Shown here piece by piece: positions 42,154 to 50,837 of a stretch of 50,837 nt of DNA. Under the pieces are notes generated by a model. That model made no database searches. It was given only the letters and a program-made list of their open reading frames with translations, and had not been told where the DNA came from. The DNA lies in NCBI GenBank assembly GCA_004143605.1, contig AWVY01000040.1:25597-76433 (forward strand), in the 5' to 3' direction. The position numbers and the translations under genes were made by a program. Source of the DNA: Desulforamulus aquiferis (GTDB lineage: Bacteria; Bacillota; Desulfotomaculia; Desulfotomaculales; Desulfotomaculaceae). Every line of letters starts with the position of its first letter. Within the stretch, counting starts at the first letter, position 1.

Positions 42154-43290
42154 ATGCAAAGGTATTTTATTTATTTGGCGGTACTTATGGCATTAACCTC
42201 TTTGTTTTTTGCAGGCTGTTCCCCAAAGGAGGAACAAAACAAAGGGCAGGCCGGTATGGCTAGGTCCGGTTTGGCTAACCCCAGGGTGCTGGAGGTTGAC
42301 GAGGGAGTTTTAAGTGAAACAATGACATTGTCGGGGACTCTGGAGGCCCTAAATTCCGCTAACGTGGTGGCCAGGACTTCAGGCAAAGTTGCTACCCTGT
42401 CGGTGGATGTGGGAAGCCGAGTTAGCATAGGACAAACCCTCATGACCCTGGAGGCAGAGGAGTTGGCAGCGGCGGTTGCATCAGCCGAAGCTAACCTGGA
42501 AAATGCCGTAGTTACATATGACCTTGCCCTGAGTAAATATGAGAGGGGCAAAGAATTGGCAGGGGCAGAGGCGCTGTCAAAGACCGACTTTGAGGAAAAC
42601 TATGAAGGTGCCTTTAGAAAGGCGGCGGCTGCAGTTAAGGTAGCCCGGGCTGCATTGGACCAAAGTCAGGCTCGCTATAATGACGCAATTATCAAGGCTC
42701 CCCTAAGTGGCATAGTGACTGCCAGAAATATTAACGTGGGAGAACTGGCCGGCTCCTCAACCCCGGTTTTTTCCATTAGCAATCTGGACAAGGTAGTAGT
42801 CTGTATCAATGTAAATGAGCAGCAGGTAAATAAATTTGCAGAGGGTCAAAGGGTGGGGGTCAAAGTAAGTGCCGTAGCCCAAAACCTTTTTACAGGAGTT
42901 GTAGCCAATATTGCCCTGGCTGCGGATCCTAAGCTTAAGGCTTACCCCATAAAAATTGAGCTGGACAATCAAGAACATAAGCTAAAGCCGGGCATGTTTG
43001 CGGAGGTAGTTTGGGAAAACAAACTGGAGCAGGTGCTTTTAATACCCAGGGAGGCTGTAATAGCCAGCGGGGGAAAGAGTAAGGTATTTGTTGTAGAGAA
43101 TGAGGAAGCCAAAGAGAGAGTGGTAGAAACAGGAGCGGCGGATGGTAAAAATATATGCATCACCGCCGGTTTAAGCAAAGGCGACAAGGTAATAGTAAGT
43201 AATCCTGAAACCTTGAAGGATGGCATGAAGGTAAATACCAGCAGAATCAGGGGGGGCCTCCCAAAGAACCCAGGGCAATGGGGAGGCTAA
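42154..43290 (+). CDS. RND efflux adaptor (membrane-fusion lipoprotein)
   Basis: Intact, about 378 residues, HlyD/AcrA fold. Lipoprotein signal: YLAVLMALTSLFFAGC with acyl-Cys at the end. Then the lipoyl half SGKVATLSVDVGSRVSIGQ, coiled coil (about 95-165), returning lipoyl half AIIKAPLSGIVTARNINVG, beta-barrel and membrane-proximal domain. AGAAAGAAGG before ATG 42154 decides the start; a TTG 33 bases upstream has no site. The RND pump follows six bases later. No outer-membrane channel gene is present, in keeping with a Gram-positive host where such pairs act without one. Confidence 0.92.
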   Translation: MQRYFIYLAVLMALTSLFFAGCSPKEEQNKGQAGMARSGLANPRVLEVDEGVLSETMTLSGTLEALNSANVVARTSGKVATLSVDVGSRVSIGQTLMTLEAEELAAAVASAEANLENAVVTYDLALSKYERGKELAGAEALSKTDFEENYEGAFRKAAAAVKVARAALDQSQARYNDAIIKAPLSGIVTARNINVGELAGSSTPVFSISNLDKVVVCINVNEQQVNKFAEGQRVGVKVSAVAQNLFTGVVANIALAADPKLKAYPIKIELDNQEHKLKPGMFAEVVWENKLEQVLLIPREAVIASGGKSKVFVVENEEAKERVVETGAADGKNICITAGLSKGDKVIVSNPETLKDGMKVNTSRIRGGLPKNPGQWGG

Positions 43291-43296
43291 GTAGCT

Positions 43297-46200
43297 ATGC
43301 ATATTACCGAACTATCCGTTAAACGGCCCAAGATGATGACAATGGTTATCCTGCTATTTGTAGTACTGGGGTTATATACCTACCGGCACATAGGAGTGGA
43401 GCTATATCCCGCCATAAATACCCCCTATGTTTCTATTATGGTAGCCTACTCTGGTGCAGGGGCAGAGGAAATAGAGACCCAAATAGTGAAGCCTGTGGAG
43501 GATGCCGTTTCCTCCATCAGTCAGCTCAAAACTATAACCTCCACTGCCTCCTCGGGATCGGCAAATATCAACCTGGAGTTTGAATTAACAGCCAATGCAG
43601 ATGAGGCGGCCATTGAAGTTCAGAAAAAGATGGATACCCTCCGGCGTGTACTGCCTGATGGAGCAGATGACCCGGTGGTTATTAAGCGGGATATGAATGC
43701 CTCCCCTGTAATGATGCTGGCCTTAAGCGGCAATGGCGCCAGGACCGAGCTTTATGATTTGGGTAATGACGTTATCAAAGAGCGTCTCCAAAGGGTTGCG
43801 GGGGTTGCCGAGATTAACGTTTTTGGCGGACAGCAGAGGGAAATAGCCATAGACATAGATAAAAGTAAGCTGGAGGGGTATGGCTTAGCCATAAGTCAAG
43901 TAGTCAGCAGACTAAGGGCAGAGAATCTAAACAACCCCAGCGGACGTATGGACAGGCCGGAAGCGGAGTACAATGTCCGGGTACTGGGTGAGTTTCGCAG
44001 TGTGCAGGAAATCGGGGAAATCCAGATACCCACCTCCTCGGGCTACTCTGTTCCCCTTAAAGCCATTGCCACCATTACAGATGGATATAAGGAAGTTCGG
44101 GTACACAGCAGGGTAAACGGTAACAATGCTGTAGGCCTGCAAATCTATAAACAAAGTGACGCCAGCATGGTGGCAGTAGGAGACGCCATAAAAAATGAAC
44201 TGGCAGTTATCAATGAACAGCTGCCCGAGGGCGTAAATCTAAGAATTTCAAGGGATAATTCCGATTTTGTTCAAAGATCCGTTAACGGTACCAGGTTAAA
44301 TATTATTGAAGGGATTATCACCACCAGCCTAGTTTTATTTATCTTCCTCCGTCAGTGGAAATCCTCCTTTATTGTATTGCTGGCTATTCCCACATCCTTA
44401 ATGGCCACAGTAATGATGATGTATTTCTGCGGCTTTACCTTCAATATGATGTCCCTTATGGCTTAGCCCTTTGTATTGGTATCTTGGTGGATGATTCCAT
44501 TGTTATTCTGGAAAACATTCACCGGCATATTAAAATGGGTAAAACCCCCTGGCAGGCAGCCATCGAGGGGCGCCGGGAAATTGGCATGGCAGCCATAGCC
44601 ATTACCCTGTCAGACGTGGTGGTCTTCGCCCCATTAGCCTTCATGAGTGGTATGGTGGGGCAGTTCTTTCGCCAATTTGGTCTGACCATTGTTTTTGCCA
44701 CACTTTTTTCACTATTTATTTCCTTTACCTTGACCCCCATGCTGGCATCCCTGATGTATAAGATGGGCAAGGAGGATTTGATTAAGCCGGGTAAGCGCTC
44801 ATTCCTGGATCTGCTCTGGCAGTTTACCATACCCTTTGGACAAAAAATCGAACAAAAATATATGACACTGCTTCATTGGTCATTGCAAAATCGTAAAAAG
44901 GTAATTGCCTTTTCTGTGCTGCTATTTATGCTCAGCCTGAGCATGATTCCATTAAAAATTGTGGGTACGGAATTTATGCCCGGCTCAGATGAGGGAGGCA
45001 TTACGGTATCCCTGGAAATGCCGGTGGGCACACCCCTGGAAAAAACAAATGAAATACTGCAATCTATGGAAGAAGAGATAGGCAAAATACCTGACGTCCA
45101 GTATTTTAACACCATGGTTGGCGGTGGCGGCAGGGGCTCCTCCGGATCAAACTCAGGACGAATAGAGCTGCAGCTGCTGCCTAAAAACCAGCGTCAAAAA
45201 TCAGCCTCGGAGATTGCCGGTGATATCCGTAAGCTGGGCAGTACCATCAAGGACGGTCGGGTATTTGTTTCCGAGTCTGACTCACGGGGTGGGGGCGGTG
45301 GCTCTGCGGTGCGTATTTTAGTAGCAGGCAACGACCCCGAGAAGCTCAATGAGCTCTCAGAGCAAGTGAGGGATACAATTTCCCGGGTGGCCGGTGTTAC
45401 GGATGCCAGGACCGATTGGGCCTTGGGGCAGCCGGAAGTTCAGATAAATGTTGATCATAACAGAACGGCCCATTACGGAATTTCCGTAAAGGATGTGGCT
45501 GATACAGCAGGGCAGCCATCAACGGGGAAAATGCGGGTATCTTCCGGGATGGAGATAAAGAAGTTGATATGGTTGTTCGGCTGGCCGGCTCCAATACCAT
45601 GGATATATATAATCTGGAAAATTTACTGGTGGCCACCAATGGAAGCACCATAGCCCTGGGGCAGGTAGCTCAATAGACTATGGCAGCGGACCAAAGAGTA
45701 TTCGCAGGGAAGGCAAGCAAAGGGTAATTACAGTAACAGCCGGAGTAAAGGACCGTCCCCTGGGGGATGTAATGGGTGATATCAGAAGGGATTTGGCCAA
45801 GGTGGATATGCCCATGGGCTACTCCGTCAAATATACCGGGCAGGATCAGAGTATGAGGGAAAGCTTCTCCGAGCTTGGGGCTGCCCTGGTCCTTTCTGTG
45901 GTATTGGTATACATGGTTCTTGTAATGCTCTACGAATCCTTTATCACGCCCCTTATCCGAATGCTTTCATTACCCTTGGGAATTGTTGGGGCACTGACGG
46001 CCCTGGCCCTGACCAATAATAATCTAAATATATTTACCTGATCGGGATCATAATGCTGGATGGCCTGGTGGCTAAAAACGGTACCCTGCTGATAGATTAT
46101 ACCCATACTTTAATGGAGAAGGGAAGAAACCTTAGGGAGGCTTTAATTGAGGCAGGCAATACGCGCTTGAAGCCAATCATCATGACAACCATAACCATGG

Positions 46201-46400
46201 TTGCAGGCATGATGCCCACAGCCTTGTCAATAACCGAAGGTGCTGAAAACCGCAGCGGCATGGCCTGGGTAATAATCGGGGGGTTAATCACCTCCACCAT
46301 ATTCACCCTGTTTGTAATCCCCGTGGTCTACACCCTCATTGATGACTGGAGAAACAGACGAAAAAGTAAAAAAGAGGTACTGCACACTCACCAGGCGTAA
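43297..46400 (+). CDS. RND efflux transporter, HAE1/AcrB-like (frame-broken)
   Basis: Proton-driven exporter of about 1,030 residues with 12 spans and two large extracytoplasmic loops. Seen: [59 protein letters not shown], the TM4 acidic pair region [19 protein letters not shown] (proton relay), [20 protein letters not shown], and [19 protein letters not shown]-like TM10 (as written, [17 protein letters not shown]). Breaks near 44460, 45530, 45675 and 46040, all single lost bases; the stretch 45550-45670 is read in the third frame ([20 protein letters not shown]). Partner of the adaptor. The stop codon lies in a terminator hairpin loop. Confidence 0.92.
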
Positions 46401-46413
46401 AAGCCTGGTGAGT
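46386..46413 (+). terminator. RND terminator enclosing the stop codon
   Basis: Arms ACTCACCAGGC and GCCTGGTGAGT, followed by TCTTTTA; the RND stop TAA is in the loop. Confidence 0.85.
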
Positions 46414-46488
46414 TCTTTTATATAACAGTGTCAATAATTGTAAAATTGCATAAAATATGACAGGAAATTATTTTTGTGAGGGATGAGC

Positions 46489-47420
46489 ATGAGAGTAGAT
46501 ATCTGTGAGGTAATAACAAATTATCTGGAATCCAAGCCATGTTACATTTCAAAATTCCCAGGAACAAATAAATTGAACCTACCAAGAAAATGGTCCCAAC
46601 TGTCCTACGCGGGAGAAGCTAGAGTACCCCGGGGAATAGATCCCACTGCCGGGTCATGGCCCTTATATTTTTTGAGCGGGATGACCAGGGCAGCTTCCTG
46701 ACCGTAGATGGTGAAATAGTCGATTTTGCCATCAAGCATCCCTCCAACATAGATTTTGAAGCAGAGCTGGCAGTAGTAAAAAAGACACTAAAGAGGCTGA
46801 CTAAGGAACAGATGCAGATAGCCCTTTACTGGGGCGATGGTCCGCCCACCAAGCAGTGGACGCCGATAATTGATAGGCTTATTGACACCTATAATTTATC
46901 CCCAGTCAAAACAGCCAGGGTATTGGGGGCAGTGCAAGGGGCACTAAACGATGCCTTTGTAATAGCCTGGTATTATAAATATCTTTGGGATATTCCCCGG
47001 CCCAATCAACTGGACCAAACCTTAGCCACAGCCATTTGCACACCAAGGTTTCCCGCTTATCCGTCGGGGCATTCCGTAATGGCCGGAACGGTGGAGGTCA
47101 TTTTAAGCTATTTCTTTTCACCGGAAAAAGAGCGCATAGTTGAGTTAGCCGAGGAGGATTCTATCTCTAGATTATATGGGGGAATTCACTTTCCCTCGGA
47201 CCTCATTCAGGGGCTGCGTTTAGGCCGGCAGATTGGCCAAATAGTTGTGGATATATTGGATAGGCAATATGATAGGGAACAAGTAAAGATTGATATACCA
47301 ATAACAGAGAATTTACATGCAGAGCTGCTCCCCCCTCCCTATGAACAGCTGATACCATATCCCCCAAGGGCTAGAAACTGCCAATTACCCCTTTTGCCTG
47401 TACCTAAAAGCTTGACGTAA
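46489..47420 (+). CDS. PAP2 / vanadium-haloperoxidase-like phosphatase (frame-broken)
   Basis: About 310-residue, soluble, helical protein of the PAP2/vanadium haloperoxidase superfamily. The phosphate/vanadate site is clear: KYLWDIPRP (K-x6-RP), FPAYPSGHSVMAGT (PSGH) and SRLYGGIHFPSD (SR-x5-HxxxD). Such proteins dephosphorylate lipids or small molecules, or are haloperoxidases; the latter needs further residues I cannot judge. One base lost near 46665. GAGGG is six bases before ATG 46489. There is no signal peptide or membrane span, so a cytoplasmic location is likely. Terminator overlaps the stop. Confidence 0.85.
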
Positions 47421-47434
47421 GTCAAGTTTTCTTT
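47411..47434 (+). terminator. Terminator enclosing the PAP2 stop codon
   Basis: Arms CTTGAC and GTCAAG around GTAA (which carries the stop TAA), followed by TTTTCTTT. Confidence 0.8.
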
Positions 47435-47485
47435 GTGTGTATTGTATATTTGCCCTGGAATTGTATCTTTGTCCCGGTTTTGTTC

Positions 47486-47491
47486 TATAAT
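47486..47491 (+). promoter_or_regulatory. Likely -10 of the icd promoter
   Basis: Perfect TATAAT 39 bases before the icd ATG; a TTGTAT with a 19-base spacer is the best, weak, -35 candidate. Confidence 0.45.
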
Positions 47492-47529
47492 GTACTAATA
47501 CAAGTAATTCATTAGGAAGGGGACTATCC

Positions 47530-48680
47530 ATGTCGGGAAAAATTCAGATGAAAACGCCATTGGTGGAGATGGATGGCGACGAAATGACCAGAATCATTTG
47601 GCAGCAGATTAAAGATATCCTTTTGAATCCTTACATAGAACTAAAAACAGAATACTATGACCTGGGCCTGCAAAAAAGAGATGAAACCAATGATCAGATT
47701 ACCGTGGATGCTGCCGAGGCCACAAAGAAGTATGGTGTAGCAGTAAAATGCGCCACCATCACACCCAACGCCCAGCGGGTTGAGGAATATAACTTGAAGC
47801 AAATGTGGAAAAGCCCCAACGGTACCATACGGGCCATCCTTGACGGAACTGTTTTTCGCTCGCCAATCATTGTTAAGAACATTAAACCTTCGTCAAGACC
47901 TGGGACAAGCCCATCACCATTGCCAGACACGCCTACGGTGATGTCTATAGGGATGTGGAAATGAGAATAAAAGCCAAGGGTAAGGCTGAATTAATTTTCA
48001 CGGCAGAAGATGGGGAGACCTATAAGGAAGTGATTCACCAATTTGCCGGGCCTGGTGTTCTGTTAGGCATGCATAACCTGGATAAATCCATCGAGAGCTT
48101 TGCCAGGGCTTGTTTTAATTATGCCCTGGATTCAAAGCAGGATTTATGGTTTGCCACCAAGGATACAATATCTAAAAAATATGACCATACCTTTAAAGAT
48201 ATATTCCAGGAGGTATTTGAGCAAGAATATCAGGAAAAATTTGCAGCCGCCGGCATAGAGTATTTCTATACCCTGATTGATGATGCCGTGGCCAGGATTA
48301 TCCGCAGTTCTGGAGGTATGATTTGGGCTTGCAAGAACTACGATGGTGATGTTATGTCCGACATGGTGGCCACTGCCTTCGGCAGTCTGGCAATGATGAC
48401 CTCGGTGTTAGTTTCACCAGAGGGTTTTTATGAATATGAAGCCGCCCATGGAACAGTAACCAGGCATTACTACCAGCACCTGAAGGGTCAGGAAACCTCC
48501 ACAAACCCAGTGGCCACGGTGTTTGCCTGGACCGGCGCCCTGAGGAAAAGAGGGGAATTGGATCAGCTTCCAAAGCTTATGGAGTTTGCGGAGAGATTAG
48601 AAAAGGCTACCCTAACTGCCATAGAAGAAGGTATCATGACTAAGGATTTAGCTACCTGGCAGAGGGGGAAAAACAAGTAG
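47530..48680 (+). CDS. icd: NADP-dependent isocitrate dehydrogenase, eukaryotic-like type (frame-broken)
   Basis: TCA-cycle enzyme converting isocitrate to 2-oxoglutarate with NADPH formation; about 384 residues. Seen: [59 protein letters not shown] (substrate Ser and Arg), [20 protein letters not shown] (substrate Arg), [20 protein letters not shown] with catalytic Asp, and [15 protein letters not shown]. The family is the dimeric eukaryotic-type IDH found in many bacteria. One base lost near 47890 (before [17 protein letters not shown]). GGAAGGGG precedes the ATG. Alone; makes NADPH for the cell. Confidence 0.93.
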
Positions 48681-48745
48681 TAAATACCCGGCAATTTTTA
48701 GAAGAGATCAAGGTGCGACTGTCAAAAACCCTATAGATAATTCTT

Positions 48746-48779
48746 GCTAAGCCGTCGGAGTTATTTACGACGGCTTAGC
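48746..48779 (+). terminator. Hairpin after icd
   Basis: Perfect 12-base arms GCTAAGCCGTCG and CGACGGCTTAGC with a 10-base loop, 65 bases past the stop; no T run. Confidence 0.65.
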
Positions 48780-48874
48780 TATTAATTAATGATTGCATTA
48801 TACGGATGAAAATCTGGATATATCACAGGATTGGGCATCATAATACCATTAGAATTTAGGTGGAGGTGTGCATA

Positions 48875-49866
48875 ATGTCTAATGCTAACAATAAGGAGAA
48901 AAACCGGCAGCTGGCTACCTTTGCCGGAGGCTGCTTTTGGTGTATGGTTAAGCCTTTGCAGGAATTGCCCGGTGTAATTCAGGTATTATCCGGCTATACC
49001 GGGGGAACCAAGGAAAATCCTACCTATGAAGAGGTGTGCTCCGATACTACGGGACACTATGAGGCAGTCCAGATAATTTTCGACCCTTCCCTATTGGCCT
49101 ATGATAAATTGCTTGAAACCTTTTGGCGGCAAATAGATCCCACTGACCCGGGGGGACAGTTCTTTGACCGGGGCTTATCCTACCGAACAGCCATCTTCTA
49201 TCATAATGAAGACCAGCGGGCTAAGGCAGAGAAAAGCAAAAGGGACTTAAACCAAAGCGGGCGGTTTGAAAAACCTGTGGTAACAGAAATACTACCGGCA
49301 GGGACCTTTTATCCCGCCGAGGATTACCACCAGGACTATTACCAAAAGAACCCCCGGCACTATCAAAGCTACCGGCAGGGTTCCGGGCGGGAGCGCTTTA
49401 TAAAGCAACACTGGGGTAATGAGGCTAAAAAAAAGGACCCCCTCAGTAGACTTACCCCGATGCAGTACGATGTGACACAAAATAACGCCACTGAACCGCC
49501 CTTTAGAAATGAATATTGGGATAATAAAAGAGAGGGTATTTATGTAGATATTGTATCCGGGGAACCCCTTTTTACCTCCTATGATAAATTTGATTCAGGC
49601 TGTGGCTGGCCTAGTTTTACCAAACCCATAAATCAGGACAACATTATTGAAAAAGAAGATTTAAGCTATAATATGCTGCGCACCGAGGTTCGCAGCAAGG
49701 GGGCTGACTCGCACCTAGGGCACGTTTTTGATGACGGACCTAATCCCACAGGACTGCGCTATTGTATCAACTCGGCAGCAATAAGGTTTATTCCCAAGGA
49801 AGAATTGGAAAAGGAAGGCTATGCCGCTACCTTCATCTTTTCTCTGGAGTACTGGCTAAAAAATAG
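48875..49866 (+). CDS. msrAB: Bifunctional peptide-methionine sulfoxide reductase MsrA/MsrB (frame-broken at end)
   Basis: Repairs oxidised methionine of both stereoisomers, using thioredoxin as electron donor. MsrA half: [13 protein letters not shown] with catalytic Cys20, [18 protein letters not shown] and [26 protein letters not shown] links. MsrB half: [49 protein letters not shown] and catalytic Cys in [12 protein letters not shown]. The zinc-binding CxxC pairs of some MsrB are absent. One base lost near 49825: with it, the end reads EGYGRYLHLF and stops at 49866, the family's usual C-terminus; without it a false tail runs to 49930. AGGTGGAGG is before ATG 48875. Confidence 0.92.
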
Positions 49867-49907
49867 TTATAATATGGTATTTTGTCATGCTCGGTTACCA
49901 TTAATCC

Positions 49908-49950
49908 CCCCGCAGAATACAATGAGTTGAAGAAGAAATTTGCGGGGAGG
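49908..49950 (+). promoter_or_regulatory. Hairpin sequestering the ribosome site of the Cys-rich gene
   Basis: CCCCGCA pairs with TGCGGGG across a loop; with a one-base bulge the adjacent TCC also pairs with GGA of the GGGGAGGA ribosome site. Translation of the next gene could be shut by this fold. Predicted from base pairing only. Confidence 0.4.
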
Positions 49951-49957
49951 AAAGAAT

Positions 49958-50616
49958 ATGGCTGCTTGCCCATACTTAACAGGTAATACCTGTGAATTGA
50001 CTAATACTCCTTTTGAAGATGAGGCATTAATTCAAAAAATATGCAGCACTTCAGATTATGCTGAAACGTGTCCCCATCTTACCAGAAGGTATATGCGGCC
50101 AAAACATACACCTTTATAAGCCCATCTAAAAGCTGTCCCTATTGTGTCGGACATCACTGCGAGATCAGGAATGTGAACATCTACCAGGACAATAAGAAGT
50201 ATTATAATGATGTATGCTGCACCTCTAAATACTCCAATAGATGCTCCTATTATGAATATAGGGTAAAACCCATCAAACCAAATAAGTACTTTCATGCCTC
50301 ATGCTGCTGTCCCTATTTAAAAGAGGATGTATGTGAAGTCAGACGGATAAATATGAGGCATAAGAACAAACTCTTTTACGATAATGCCTGCTCCAAAGCT
50401 GACTATATTAAAAGATGCCCCCACTTTATGGAAAGAACCTGTAAAATCAAGATCAAAAAGGATACCTTCACATTTAAGAATTGTCCGGTACATGAGAAGG
50501 ACAGATGCAAGAAGAGGGATTTTTGCGTAAAGGACAAATGCAAGGATTTCTACCACGACACCTGCTCCAGCACCAAATATGGCAGGTGCTGTCCTCACTA
50601 CATGGAGACACGGTAG
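49958..50616 (+). CDS. Protein of four tandem cysteine modules, unknown function (frame-broken)
   Basis: About 220 residues, small, basic and soluble, with no signal peptide. Once one base is restored near 50090 it is four repeats of C-P-x-x5-C, a 16-18-residue spacer, C, 8 residues, then C (usually CPH): CPYLTGNTCE ... CSTSDYAETCPH; CPYCVGHHCE ... CCTSKYSNRC; CPYLKEDVCE ... CSKADYIKRCPH; CPVHEKDRCK ... CSSTKYGRCCPH. Four Cys per module with His suggest a metal (zinc or iron-sulfur) or redox role; this is inference. I know no named family. It starts at ATG 49958 behind GGGGAGG, 92 bases after msrAB, and is followed by the palindromic repeat. Confidence 0.75.
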
Positions 50617-50625
50617 GCAGAGAGT

Positions 50626-50837
50626 GTGAGGGATTATTAAAACCCGAATATTAGGTAGTTTCTCGACAATCTGGAGCTTGGTGAAAACCAAGCTTCAGAC
50701 TGTTGAAAAAGATACAACTGGGTTTTAATAATCCTGAGCAGCGACATTCGAAGCAGTGGAAACAGCGCTTCGCGAAGCTGAGGATGCGAAAATGGGTGCC
50801 CGGACATGGACGTCCGGGCAAGCCTGAGGTAAACACG
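50626..50837. repeat. Palindromic MITE-like element, copy B (inverted, truncated by window end)
   Basis: On the plus strand: a tail module ending GACAATCTG and containing GGATTATTAAAACCC (50631-50645), a terminator-like hairpin (arms AGCTTGGT/ACCAAGCT, about 50674-50694), then a head module beginning CAGACTGTTG that repeats the interior of copy A in opposite orientation. Hairpin GCCCGGAC/GTCCGGGC (50798-50819) replaces the GAGCGGAC/GTCCGCTC of copy A. The element runs off the end of the window. Confidence 0.8.

Overview
The window looks like chromosome of a low-to-moderate GC, Gram-positive anaerobe of the Clostridia, most plausibly the Desulfotomaculum/Peptococcaceae group. This rests on AGGAGG-type ribosome sites, sigma-A promoters with 17-base spacers, copper-amine-oxidase-type surface domains, short-form glycogen phosphorylase and the gene mix. 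The genus is a guess. No rRNA, tRNA or CRISPR array was seen.

A property of the whole window must be known before using it. About 26 of some 42 genes are split into overlapping reading frames, and every break I could resolve is repaired by restoring ONE base; none needs a base removed. Several breaks fall in short homopolymers. This is the signature of uncorrected single-base deletions in the assembly, not gene decay, so I annotate each split gene as one CDS and give the approximate break positions.

Layout: 1-3.2 kb, ABC efflux permease (start outside) plus membrane-fusion adaptor; 3.2-3.46 kb, a palindromic MITE-like repeat whose relative lies inverted at the right end; 3.5-6.0 kb, glycogen phosphorylase; 6.1-13.1 kb, a run of metabolic, transport and signalling genes (EamA exporter, YbaK deacylase, TSUP exporter, small HTH protein, response regulator-diguanylate cyclase, zinc alcohol dehydrogenase, PAS histidine kinase, GNAT); 13.2-15.7 kb, an orphan ABC-2 permease, an acidic cell-surface protein and a nucleotidyltransferase pair. 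From 15.9 to 23.1 kb, on the minus strand, is a seven-gene sugar operon (binding protein, ATPase, permease, tagatose-type kinase, class II aldolase, LacC/FruK-type kinase, GntR regulator). It forms a complete PTS-independent ketohexose route, best read as D-tagatose. 23.2-26.6 kb holds an MFS exporter, a DUF4242 protein, a nitroreductase and two small membrane proteins.

26.7-35.0 kb is the most unusual part and looks like a defence island: a composite exonuclease-RecQ-UvrD helicase (about 1,600 residues), an intergenic region whose minus strand resembles an orphan OMEGA/HEARO guide RNA, then a sigma-A promoter driving a short pseudoknot-capable RNA directly in front of an Abi_2/AbiF HEPN protein, and an IS3-family element that appears to have landed in the loop of a terminator.

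35.0-39.6 kb contains a MATE exporter with its MarR repressor and two matching operators, and two secreted proteins (a PsbP-like plus GH26 protein and an SGNH hydrolase). 39.8-50.6 kb, plus strand, carries topoisomerase III, an RND efflux pair, a PAP2/haloperoxidase-like protein, NADP isocitrate dehydrogenase, MsrAB and a novel-looking protein of four tandem cysteine modules. The window ends inside another copy of the palindromic repeat.
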